DNA of 27,841 nucleotides from JALOAD01 sp023228995 [NCBI: Candidatus Muiribacterium halophilum]. Lineage in GTDB: Bacteria > Muiribacteriota > Muiribacteriia > Muiribacteriales. The stretch is taken from the NCBI GenBank assembly GCA_023228995.1, contig JALOAD010000014.1, forward strand, positions 41,047-68,887. The letters are read 5' to 3'. The translations under genes were made by a program, and so were the position numbers. Below the pieces are notes generated by a model, which searched no databases, was not told where the DNA came from, and saw only the letters and a list, made by a program, of their open reading frames with translations. Shown here one piece after another: positions 1 through 6,974 of this stretch (positions within the stretch are counted from its first letter, which is position 1; the number at the start of each line of letters is the position of its first letter).

Positions 1-161
1 AAGAAATTTTTGAACAAATGAAGACGTTATGGGATGATTTTGAAAAAAATCACAACGCAACTACTAAAGTATCAGATTCCAAGGCTAGAAAAGCTATTGG
101 TGAAATCAAGAAATTGGTTACTGAATACAGAGCTGCTTCTGTTGCAGAAGGAAAGCTATAA
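1..161 (+). CDS. Histone H1-like protein, C-terminal part (5' truncated by window)
   Basis: The open frame enters from the left edge (first whole codon at base 3) and stops at TAA 159-161, giving 52 visible residues. The C-terminal pattern SKARKAIGEIKKLVTEYR followed by AASVAEGKL matches my recollection of the short Lys/Arg-rich histone H1-like (Hc1-type) proteins common in Bacteroidota, which are about 60 residues long and bind DNA non-specifically. Most of the protein is probably present. The codons are less A/T-extreme than in the following genes (GCA, GCT, ACG, CAC, AAC), which could mean host origin. A strong hairpin terminator follows at 193-221. Family assignment is from recalled similarity; the role (coating or compacting DNA) is inferred. 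Confidence 0.6.
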   Translation, partial: EIFEQMKTLWDDFEKNHNATTKVSDSKARKAIGEIKKLVTEYRAASVAEGKL

Positions 162-192
162 GCAAGTTTCTCATTAAGAAATAAACTTTAAT

Positions 193-221
193 AAAAAAGG
201 ATCTTATTTAGATCCTTTTTT
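193..221 (+). terminator. Rho-independent terminator after the histone-like gene
   Basis: A 12-bp perfect stem (AAAAAAGGATCT / AGATCCTTTTTT) with a 5-nt loop (TATTT) ends in a T run. It lies 31 bases after the stop codon at 159-161 and is the usual intrinsic terminator form. The A/T ends make it potentially bidirectional. Confidence 0.85.
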
Positions 222-450
222 ATTGTATTGACTTTAATGTTGATAATAATACTATTATATTTTAATATAAAAACAAATTATTTTAGATATAGCAAAAAAC
301 TATTATTTTTTAATATATTTATGTATATAGTTTTTGAATCTTTTCAAATCTTTTATAGATAATCTTCTATAAATATTTTCTAAAAACATATATTTTATCA
401 GTTTGTTATTTATTTTAATATATATATATTAAAATAAAATATAATAAAAT
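222..450. other. A+T-rich intergenic gap with promoter-like boxes
   Basis: There is no credible ORF in this gap; the only ATG-initiated frame I checked, at 322, is 13 codons long. It is almost entirely A and T. It contains TTTTAATATAA near 259-269, TTTTTAATATATTT near 307-320, and a perfect 22-bp palindrome at 413-434 just before the RuvC-like gene. These resemble the box found upstream of many genes in this window, so the gap may hold several promoters. No tRNA-like cloverleaf was seen. Confidence 0.5.
413..434 (+). promoter_or_regulatory. 22-bp AT palindrome / candidate phage promoter box
   Basis: The sequence starts TTTTAATATATA and is a perfect palindrome. It ends 16 bases before the ATG at 451. 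It is the longest form of the TTWAATATATAA box seen before many genes here. Function as a promoter is inferred from position and recurrence only. Confidence 0.4.
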
Positions 451-1176
451 ATGAATATAGTTGCAATAGATCCATCACTCATATCAACTGCTTTAATTAT
501 TGGTGATGAAGAAAATTTCAAGATATTTAATTATTGCAGAGAATCTTCTGCTTGTGGTAAAAATGGATTAAAAAAATGGTTTAAGTTAGCTGAGGAATAT
601 ATAACATATAGATTCATTGAATATAGAGAATTTGATGATTATTCTACAGGTGAATTGATAAAATTGAAAGATTTTGATAAAATTACTGAAGGTATAATAA
701 AAGATATATTAGATAATATAGATAGAACCGAACCTACTATAATAGGTATAGAAGGTTTTTCTTATTCAAGTAGTAGTGGAGATATTATAGACTTAGTTAC
801 TTTTTCCACACTATTAAGAAAGAAATTATTTGACATAGTATCTGAAGATATTATAGTATTATCACCATCTACATTGAAATTAGAAAGTTGTAAATTAACA
901 TATCCACCAATTATAAAAGAAATTCGTGGAAAAAACCCAAGGACTGAATATATTTGGAAAAATACTATTGGAATGGCTGGTGGAAAATTTACTAAAACTG
1001 ATATATTATATTCAATAGTAGAGAATGATAATTTGAATGATAGATGGGCTAAACATATTAAATTAATAAAAGATGATATTATGACTATAAGTACTATACC
1101 TAAACCATATGAGGATTGTAATGATGCTTATTTGTTATATAAAATTATATCATTGAAACAAAAAAACCAGCTATAA
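451..1176 (+). CDS. RuvC-like Holliday junction resolvase (RNase H fold)
   Basis: The 241-aa product has the acidic pattern of RuvC-type nucleases. Asp7 sits in the first strand (NIVAIDPSLISTAL), Glu101 ends a hydrophobic strand (IIGIEGFSYSSSSGD), and an EDCNDA motif near the C-terminus gives Asp222 and Asp225, matching the HxxDA-like end of RuvC. A Gly-rich GMAGGKFTKTD segment (174-184) corresponds to the conserved loop before the last helix. A region of about 25 residues around 150-170 looks like an insertion relative to bacterial RuvC (about 170 aa). The likely role is resolving branched DNA before packaging, as endonuclease VII does in T4; that role is inferred. The gene stands alone, facing a leftward operon, and its stop codon lies in the loop of the terminator at 1162-1187. 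Confidence 0.75.
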   Translation: MNIVAIDPSLISTALIIGDEENFKIFNYCRESSACGKNGLKKWFKLAEEYITYRFIEYREFDDYSTGELIKLKDFDKITEGIIKDILDNIDRTEPTIIGIEGFSYSSSSGDIIDLVTFSTLLRKKLFDIVSEDIIVLSPSTLKLESCKLTYPPIIKEIRGKNPRTEYIWKNTIGMAGGKFTKTDILYSIVENDNLNDRWAKHIKLIKDDIMTISTIPKPYEDCNDAYLLYKIISLKQKNQL

Positions 1177-1187
1177 AGCTGGTTTTT
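1162..1187. terminator. Bidirectional terminator between convergent genes
   Basis: An 11-bp stem (AAAAACCAGCT / AGCTGGTTTTT) encloses a 4-nt loop, ATAA. The flanking A and T runs allow termination in both directions. It serves the rightward RuvC-like gene, whose TAA stop forms the loop, and the leftward operon ending at 1195. Confidence 0.85.
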
Positions 1188-1194
1188 ATTTTTT

Positions 1195-3159
1195 TTATTT
1201 TTCATATTTATCTATTAAATTATCTAAATGTTTTATTACTTTTTTCATTTCTTTATCATTTATGTGTTTAGTAAAACTATCTAAATAATCATCTTTAATT
1301 GTAGATATATTACCAAATTTACTTTTACTAGCAACTTCATCAATGTATCCTTTTTGAATCATATCATCTATAATTTTAATTCTACCATAAGCTACAGCTG
1401 TTTTGAAATTTTCCTTAGTTAAATAAGTAGCACCATATTTAACTAACAAATCTATAGATTCATAATATGGTTCGCCTATATTTTCTTTACTTTCCCAACT
1501 ACCTTTTATACATCTTCTTATAAAAGTTTTTCTACCAAAATTTGGATCAATACCTGCTTTTAAACAATATTCAACAGCTTCTGGATCATCATAAATATTA
1601 TTAAATGCTTCTTCTGTTATATCAGAACCATAATTAACTAATAATTTAATAACAGTTATATCTTTAGCTTCATCTATGATTGAGTTACCATCATTAATAA
1701 CAGGACTAGCACCCAACTTCAATAATTCTTCTATTGTATTATGATACTCATCTACATCTTTTTCAAATAATTCGTTATTTGATACAGCTAAATATAATTG
1801 TCTGGAATTATCAATATTAATATCACCACCATCTTTAATCAACTCTTTAATTTTATCAATTGATAGACGTTTACTTGCTAATTTAATATTAGCTTCTTTT
1901 GATTTTCTTTTTCTCTCCATTTCTTCTGGTGATATTGGTACTAATACTTTTTTAAATAAATCTATAGTAATCCCATATTCTTTTTGTATATTTATCAAAT
2001 GTGATTTTAACTCAGATTTTACATTAAGATCATTTTTAGCATGAGCATATCCAATAGTGTGATCAATATCTATAGTAACACCAATTACAGAAAGATTATT
2101 ATATGATGGTATATTAAAGTTATAAATATAATATTGTTTTCTATCATCAGGTACATAACTATCCCAAGTGGATTGACTATTTTTAATACAATGAGATGTA
2201 TGTGAATTTAACATAACATTAGCATTAAATGATTTAACATCTATGATTAATATACCTTTATCATTAAATTTTATATCAGCACCAAAATCTCCAAATTTAT
2301 CATTACATTCTTCTATTTTTTCTAAGAAATCACTCATTTCTGCATTATTTGCACTTTTAAGGAAATTTTCTATATCTTCTATAAAATCTTTAAGATTTTT
2401 TTCTAATTTTGAATTAGGATTTGGATTATATCTACCCATCTTTTTAGCTATATTCTTAAGGTCTTGTTTTCTTTGTTCTTCATCAAGCTCCTTAAAAGCA
2501 ACTGCAACTGAATCAAATTTATCTTTAATAATTTTACTTGCATTTTTATATTGTTTTTTTAATTTAGGATTTAATATATTAAACAAATCTCTAATATAAG
2601 TATAGGTTTCTATTATTTCAAATCCATCTATTAAAATCTCAAAGTTATTAGGTATGGTAGGATCTATAAAATTGCTATCAAACTTCTTAGGTAATTTATC
2701 CAATAAATCTTTATACTCTAATAGATTTTTATAAGCATCCTTTAATTCTTCTATTGTTATATTTTCAATAAAATAAAAATATGTAAAAGCATATACCCAA
2801 CCAGTATTATCCCTTTCTAAAGTATATTTTTTAGCATTATCATTATCAAGTTCAACTGTTAATATTCTAATTTTCCTAAAGTCAGGATCTCTTTCAATAT
2901 CTTTTACTTGTTGATCTGTTAACTTAATTTCACGGAGTTTAGACTTTAATTCTTTTTGCTGATCTGCATTAAAGTCATTCAATGATAAACTACGTTTACC
3001 TTCATGTGATAATTCATATTGAAGTCTATCATCGATAAATCCTAATTCTTTAGATATTTTATCAATTAAATACCTATCTTTTAATAGTTTTTTTGCTCTC
3101 TGAACATCCTCATTAATAAAATCTAATTTATTAAATTGACTATAATTTAATATTTTCAT
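1195..3159 (-). CDS. Ankyrin-repeat protein with candidate capsid-targeting N-terminus
   Basis: This 654-aa protein is the last gene of a leftward operon. Residues 1-18 (MKILNYSQFNKLDFINED) end in a FINE motif like those of neighbouring proteins, so it may be packaged in the head and cleaved after the Glu. Residues 20-300 are helical and charged with no family I recognise. Residues 290-400 form a compact module with a conserved-looking pattern, HC at 323-324, then W..Y, then QYYIYNF (342-348), then AHAKND (372-377); this is faintly like the PcfJ-type domain, but I am unsure. Residues 432-605 contain degenerate ankyrin repeats (for example IEELLKLGASPVIND, IKLLVNYGSDIT, EYCLKAGIDPN, IDLLVKYGATYL). 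The start is 11 bases after the upstream gene's stop. A protein-binding role in the virion or injected into the host is inference. Confidence 0.7.
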   Translation of the reverse strand: MKILNYSQFNKLDFINEDVQRAKKLLKDRYLIDKISKELGFIDDRLQYELSHEGKRSLSLNDFNADQQKELKSKLREIKLTDQQVKDIERDPDFRKIRILTVELDNDNAKKYTLERDNTGWVYAFTYFYFIENITIEELKDAYKNLLEYKDLLDKLPKKFDSNFIDPTIPNNFEILIDGFEIIETYTYIRDLFNILNPKLKKQYKNASKIIKDKFDSVAVAFKELDEEQRKQDLKNIAKKMGRYNPNPNSKLEKNLKDFIEDIENFLKSANNAEMSDFLEKIEECNDKFGDFGADIKFNDKGILIIDVKSFNANVMLNSHTSHCIKNSQSTWDSYVPDDRKQYYIYNFNIPSYNNLSVIGVTIDIDHTIGYAHAKNDLNVKSELKSHLINIQKEYGITIDLFKKVLVPISPEEMERKRKSKEANIKLASKRLSIDKIKELIKDGGDINIDNSRQLYLAVSNNELFEKDVDEYHNTIEELLKLGASPVINDGNSIIDEAKDITVIKLLVNYGSDITEEAFNNIYDDPEAVEYCLKAGIDPNFGRKTFIRRCIKGSWESKENIGEPYYESIDLLVKYGATYLTKENFKTAVAYGRIKIIDDMIQKGYIDEVASKSKFGNISTIKDDYLDSFTKHINDKEMKKVIKHLDNLIDKYEK

Positions 3160-3170
3160 ATTTTTGTAAT

Positions 3171-4838
3171 TTATTTTTTATTTTCATTTATATTTTCAAG
3201 TTCTCTTAAATAGATTTCTGCACCTTCTTTAAGATATACTGCTAATTTTTCAACCAAATCATAATCTTTATTATCTAATGCATCATCTATAAGATCATTT
3301 ATTTCTGCTTGTGTCATATTAGCATAATCATCATCTTTATTAAATAATTTTTTGATATCTGGATCTATTTCATCATTTGGTTTATTCAAATTTTGTTGAT
3401 AAAGTTCATATTCTTTTCTACTGAATTCTTCAGCTTCCCATTCAGCAAGTTCTTTTTCATATTCAGCAATATCATTAGCTATATATGTTATCAATTTACC
3501 TATTGCTATTTTAGCTATTGATTCTTCGAATCTTTTTTCATTTATAGTAAATTTTATCTTACCATTGATTTCAGTTTTATCAAAGGTAGAGAACATACTT
3601 TTCATGATTATAAGGAAATTTTTATCTGTTAAAGCCATTTTAGCTTTTTGTGTTAAATATTCTTTATATTCTTTAGATGATTTAGCTTCTTCTTCTGCCC
3701 TTTCCTTATCTAAAGATAACATAGTGAATAACATGGTTTCCATGTTACTATATTTTTTAACTATTGGAAATTTATTAACGAATGTTATTAACATTTGTAA
3801 GGTAGCTGGACCATATCTAAAATCCTGTGATTCATCTGAAAATGAAGATGTAGCTGCTTTTATTAGCTGTGCTGTTTTTTTATCTTGTTTTATTGCACCT
3901 GATTGCAAATATAAATAAATACCCTTAATAGTTTCATGTAATAACATAGGAAAATCAACACCAACTGCTCTAATTACTACTTTAGTAGCTTCTTTTTCCA
4001 ATAATAAATTAATATTATATTCATTACCTGATAAACTTTCCCATAGCACATCAACACCACCTGCAAAACCTTGGGGAATATTTGCCATAAGATTAGATTT
4101 TATATCTAAAGGAATAGTCCAATCTAATTTATCAGCAATGTTAGAAATTTCAATCCAATTTTTTAATAATTCTTCAGCATTTTTACCAAATTCCTTTTTC
4201 AATTCATTTTCCACTAAATCAGATACTTGGATAATATTTTTAGTAGTTTTTCCAGCTGCTTGAGTTATCATATTTAAGAGTTTTTTCTTATCAATAGCAG
4301 CGTTTATATCTGTCTCTATTATTCTCACAGACTCGTTATATTCATTGTTTTTATCATATATTTTTTTTTCTTCTATCCCCTCATCTCTGTCTTTATTTCT
4401 TTCATCATCTCTCTCTTTACTCTTTTTTATATCTATAGGTGTAGGTTTTTTAGCAAATTTAGGTATTACTGCTAAATCAATATTATTTGCAACTTGACCA
4501 TGTTTTACATAATTAATATCTAATACTATTGGTAAAATTGAAGCATCTAATAAATTTCCATACTTTTCCCTCACTACTTTTTCAGCTAAATCTTCCAAAA
4601 ATCTATATCTTTGGTTGATATTTTTTCTAGATAATATATTACCATCTTCATCAGTAGATATAATTCTATTACATATCTGATCTAATCTATTTAATTCTTC
4701 TGATAAAGATCGAGCTTTAGAATCATCATCAATTGATATATTTAGATTTTTCTCTGCTTGATCTTCTATATCAGACATAAAATTATCAGGAATTCCCTTA
4801 TTTGATCTTAAGTCAATTTCTTCATTTATCTTTTTCAT
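3171..4838 (-). CDS. Unknown 555-aa phage protein, probable virion/head component
   Basis: I recognise no named family. The product begins MKKINEEID, a short version of the K-[hydrophobic]-x-E N-terminus shared by other proteins here, and ends with NINENKK. A very charged, probably disordered segment spans about 136-165 (Lys/Arg/Asp/Glu-rich). A hydrophobic conserved-looking core around 288-312 contains FPMLLHETIKGIYLYL, a pattern I associate with large-phage structural proteins, though I cannot verify this. Residues 370-480 are helical and acidic. There is no signal peptide or clear membrane segment. It sits second to last in the leftward operon, with 11 bases to the ankyrin gene and 6 bases from the Pro/Thr-rich gene upstream, so the three are probably co-transcribed. 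Confidence 0.6.
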   Translation of the reverse strand: MKKINEEIDLRSNKGIPDNFMSDIEDQAEKNLNISIDDDSKARSLSEELNRLDQICNRIISTDEDGNILSRKNINQRYRFLEDLAEKVVREKYGNLLDASILPIVLDINYVKHGQVANNIDLAVIPKFAKKPTPIDIKKSKERDDERNKDRDEGIEEKKIYDKNNEYNESVRIIETDINAAIDKKKLLNMITQAAGKTTKNIIQVSDLVENELKKEFGKNAEELLKNWIEISNIADKLDWTIPLDIKSNLMANIPQGFAGGVDVLWESLSGNEYNINLLLEKEATKVVIRAVGVDFPMLLHETIKGIYLYLQSGAIKQDKKTAQLIKAATSSFSDESQDFRYGPATLQMLITFVNKFPIVKKYSNMETMLFTMLSLDKERAEEEAKSSKEYKEYLTQKAKMALTDKNFLIIMKSMFSTFDKTEINGKIKFTINEKRFEESIAKIAIGKLITYIANDIAEYEKELAEWEAEEFSRKEYELYQQNLNKPNDEIDPDIKKLFNKDDDYANMTQAEINDLIDDALDNKDYDLVEKLAVYLKEGAEIYLRELENINENKK

Positions 4839-4844
4839 TTTATA

Positions 4845-5138
4845 TTATTTATTTTTGAAATATATATTTATTTCTTCTTTTTCATCGTTATCTAAATCAT
4901 TATAAATATCTTCAAGTCTTTTGATCACATCCTCAGCATATGCCATTGGTGCATCTTTTTCAGAAGGTATGTGAGTTGGGGTTACACCTGGTCTACTGGG
5001 TCTTGGTCTTTTAGTTGGAGTAGGACTTGGTGTGGTTTTTGGACTTGGGGAAGGAACTTGCTTAGGGGCTACTAAAGGTTCATCAGCCATTGTTAATTCT
5101 TCTTTGATAAAACTATCAAAATTTAATATTCTTTTCAT
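4845..5138 (-). CDS. Small Pro/Thr-rich protein with candidate capsid-targeting N-terminus
   Basis: The 97-aa product starts MKRILNFDSFIKEELTM, which fits the basic/aromatic leader ending in I-x-E shared by several proteins in the window. Residues 24-55 are a Pro/Thr/Ser/Lys linker (PSPSPKTTPSPTPTKRPRPS), probably extended and disordered. The C-terminal 40 residues are acidic and helical (DVIKRLEDIYNDLDNDEKEE). The coding DNA of the linker is visibly richer in G and C than its neighbours because of the Pro codons. A role as a small packaged DNA-associated or internal head protein is inferred from the leader and the basic linker only. Confidence 0.6.
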   Translation of the reverse strand: MKRILNFDSFIKEELTMADEPLVAPKQVPSPSPKTTPSPTPTKRPRPSRPGVTPTHIPSEKDAPMAYAEDVIKRLEDIYNDLDNDEKEEINIYFKNK

Positions 5139-5159
5139 TTTTTTTCATTTTTATTTTTA

Positions 5160-5172
5160 TTATATATTAAAA
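5160..5172 (-). promoter_or_regulatory. Candidate phage promoter box (TTTTAATATATAA)
   Basis: Read on the minus strand the sequence is TTTTAATATATAA, ending about 21 bases before the ATG of the Pro/Thr-rich gene (start at 5138). The same box recurs before other genes. It lies in the 49-base gap between two minus-strand genes, so a second transcript could start here. Confidence 0.35.
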
Positions 5173-5187
5173 TACAAAATTAAATAT

Positions 5188-5862
5188 TTATCGTATTTTA
5201 TAATCATTTTTTAATAACTCTATGAGTTCTTCTTTAGATTTTGGTTTTCCTATATCATCTAAGAATTCTACTAACCTATTAACTAATAATTTATCTTGTT
5301 GTATAATTTCTCTATCTATAAAATCCATAATTAATTCTTTATCTTCTATATTAGATATCCTTCCATATTTATTAGATGTTGTAAATAACTTTATTATTTT
5401 AGAAATTGGATCATTCTGTATAAATAATTCTTTATAATATTTTGGCAAATAATCTATATTTTTAAGATTATTAGAATCACACAAAAATAAACCACTTACT
5501 CTTTTAGGAGCACCCTCTAAGCTTGTTAAGTTATTATAATTACAATAAAAATCACCACCTATACTTTGAGGAGCACCTTCTAAGGTGGTTAATTTATTAC
5601 CACCACAAGAAAAATACCCATCTACATATTGAGGACAACCTATTAAATTAGTTAATTTATTATCTTCACAATCAAAACTACCATATACATTTCTAAATTC
5701 CAAAGGTAACACTTTTAATTTTCTATTATATAGATCAACATTACCATTTACATCAATAGAACCATCATCATTGATATTATAGTTTTTTATATTATATTTT
5801 TCACAAATAGCATCAATATCTGACCTATCTATAGATTCATTAAATCTTTTCAAATATATCAT
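5188..5862 (-). CDS. Leucine-rich-repeat protein with candidate capsid-targeting N-terminus
   Basis: The 224-aa product contains about four LRR-like units of roughly 21 residues between 61 and 145, with the pattern G-x-F-x-C-x-x-N-x-L-T-x-L-E-G-A-P (for example GGDFYCNYNNLTSLEGAP). Each repeat has Cys and Asn at fixed positions forming the usual ladder. This type is common in phages of Bacteroidota and related large phages. The protein begins MIYLKRFNESIDR, a shortened version of the shared leader (F-N-E). Residues 150-224 are helical and charged. It is the first gene of the leftward operon and diverges from the phosphoesterase at 5941. Binding of a protein partner is inferred; the partner is unknown. 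Confidence 0.7.
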   Translation of the reverse strand: MIYLKRFNESIDRSDIDAICEKYNIKNYNINDDGSIDVNGNVDLYNRKLKVLPLEFRNVYGSFDCEDNKLTNLIGCPQYVDGYFSCGGNKLTTLEGAPQSIGGDFYCNYNNLTSLEGAPKRVSGLFLCDSNNLKNIDYLPKYYKELFIQNDPISKIIKLFTTSNKYGRISNIEDKELIMDFIDREIIQQDKLLVNRLVEFLDDIGKPKSKEELIELLKNDYKIR

Positions 5863-5865
5863 GAT

Positions 5866-5879
5866 TTATATATTAAAAA
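5866..5879 (-). promoter_or_regulatory. Candidate phage promoter/leader box (TTTTTAATATATAA)
   Basis: On the minus strand this reads TTTTTAATATATAA and ends 3 bases before the ATG of the LRR gene. If it is a promoter, its transcript would be nearly leaderless or would start inside the gene, so a translational role is also possible. Confidence 0.3.
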
Positions 5880-5890
5880 TTATTAACGGT

Positions 5891-5921
5891 TTTGTTACTC
5901 TAATTATTTTTTATATCTTTG
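5891..5921 (+). promoter_or_regulatory. Bacteroidota-type sigma promoter (TTTG, 19 bp, TATCTTTG)
   Basis: TTTG at 5891-5894 is followed after 19 bases by TATCTTTG at 5914-5921. This fits the primary-sigma promoter of Bacteroidota (-33 TTTG and -7 TAnnTTTG, spacing about 19-21). Transcription would start near 5928, giving a short leader before the ATG at 5941. AGAAGGT directly before that ATG is an unusually good Shine-Dalgarno-like sequence for this window, though very close to the start codon. This is the only exact match to the full host consensus I noticed in an intergenic region. Confidence 0.6.
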
Positions 5922-5940
5922 CAAAATAAAAATAGAAGGT

Positions 5941-6504
5941 ATGAGAAATATATGGTTTACTAGTGATCCACATTTTGGACACAAGAATATATCAAGTCAG
6001 AATGAATCTAATTGGGATAAAGGATTTAGAAAATTTTCTTCTTTGAATGAAATGAATGAAAATATAGTCAATAATATCAATATAGTAAAGGAAGATGATA
6101 TTTTGTATATATTAGGTGATTTTAGTTTTGGTGGTGCTGATAATATATTATCATTTCATAATCAAATTAGATGTAAAAATATACATCTAATATTAGGGAA
6201 TCATGACCATAATATAAAAAATAAATATTTTAAGACAAAAGATGGTATATTATTCAATCCAATTGAATTATTTACTACAATTAATCAGGTATATAGTGGT
6301 AAAATTGGTGATAAATACTTTCATTTATCTCATTATGCTCATTTAATATGGCCTGAAAGTCATAAGGGTTCAATACACTTATTTGGGCATTCACATGGTA
6401 CTATAGAGGGTGTTGGCAAATCAATGGATGTTGGGTTTGATTCTCATCCAGAATTTAGACCATTTAATTTTGATGAAATAATAGAATTAATGAAAAATAA
6501 ATAA
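5941..6504 (+). CDS. Calcineurin-like metallophosphoesterase
   Basis: The 187-aa protein has the motifs of the binuclear-metal phosphoesterase family in order: DPHFGH (residues 9-14, Asp9 and His11), LGDFSFGG (58-65, Asp60), LGNHDH (85-90), a histidine at LSHYAH (129-134), and FGHSHG (148-153). Length is typical of the small stand-alone phage and bacterial members (160-200 aa). It probably hydrolyses a phosphoester in a nucleotide or nucleic acid in the cytoplasm; the substrate cannot be read from sequence. It is the first gene of the rightward cluster, preceded by a host-type promoter at 5891-5921, which suggests expression early after infection by host RNA polymerase. No signal peptide is present. 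Confidence 0.9.
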   Translation: MRNIWFTSDPHFGHKNISSQNESNWDKGFRKFSSLNEMNENIVNNINIVKEDDILYILGDFSFGGADNILSFHNQIRCKNIHLILGNHDHNIKNKYFKTKDGILFNPIELFTTINQVYSGKIGDKYFHLSHYAHLIWPESHKGSIHLFGHSHGTIEGVGKSMDVGFDSHPEFRPFNFDEIIELMKNK

Positions 6505-6537
6505 ATATACAAATAGGTAGTATAATATATGTTATAA

Positions 6538-6645
6538 ATGAAACCACATTTTATGATATATTTACTGATCATCTTTTGTTTTATAAATGAATCTTTTATG
6601 ATATTGTCTGAATATAGAAATTTGAAACTTAAAAATTTATTATAA
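6538..6645 (+). CDS. Possible 35-aa hydrophobic small protein
   Basis: An ATG-initiated frame encodes 35 residues, starting MKPHFMIYLLIIFCFINES, and its TAA stop directly abuts the ATG of the next gene at 6646, suggesting translational coupling. The N-terminal half is hydrophobic enough for one membrane segment, or a signal-like peptide with a Cys at position 14. There is no homology call. The ORF is short in an A+T-rich region, so it could be chance, but it fills an otherwise empty 141-base gap. Confidence 0.35.
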   Translation: MKPHFMIYLLIIFCFINESFMILSEYRNLKLKNLL

Positions 6646-6945
6646 ATGAAGAATGAAGAATTAACAATTAATAAAATTTTATATGTACCATATCATAGAT
6701 ATTCAAATCATAGTGGCATATCAGTACATATTTTGAAGAGATTGAAAAATTGTATATATGGATACATTAAATGTAGAATAAAAGATATTAATTATAGTTA
6801 TAATTTTAATTGTGATGTTTATGTAATTGAATTGTTATGTGATAATATTTGTGTTTATATAGATTACAGTTATGATATAAAAATTATTAGAAATAATTTT
6901 TTAACAGAATCTCAATTTAGAAATATAAAACTTAATAAAATATAA
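6646..6945 (+). CDS. Hypothetical 99-aa protein
   Basis: I recognise no family. The protein is tyrosine-, isoleucine- and asparagine-rich with several predicted beta strands (GYIKCRIKDINYSYNF, ICVYIDYSYDIKII) and four cysteines. There is no signal peptide or membrane segment. It lies between the phosphoesterase and the 285-aa protein in the same orientation, so it is probably part of the same early transcript. Codon use is the same A/T-ending style as its neighbours, supporting a real gene. Confidence 0.55.
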   Translation: MKNEELTINKILYVPYHRYSNHSGISVHILKRLKNCIYGYIKCRIKDINYSYNFNCDVYVIELLCDNICVYIDYSYDIKIIRNNFLTESQFRNIKLNKI

Positions 6946-6974
6946 TAGAAAATAAAAACATAAAAATAAAAATC

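Noticed and set aside
222-450. tRNA or structured RNA gene in the gap
   Set aside because: No acceptor stem, T-arm or G/C-containing helices could be found; the region is nearly pure A/T.
2243-2599. Plus-strand 118-aa hydrophobic ORF inside the ankyrin gene
   Set aside because: Ser/Leu/Phe-rich translation is what the antisense of a Lys/Glu/Asn-rich gene gives; it has no gene context.
3159-3166. Second host-type promoter motif (TATTTTTG) on the plus strand
   Set aside because: It overlaps the start of a minus-strand gene, faces the wrong way with no gene to drive, and no matching -33 TTTG at proper spacing was noted.
3565-3918. Plus-strand 117-aa ORF inside the 555-aa gene
   Set aside because: It is an antisense shadow of a well-supported coding frame with typical phage codon use.
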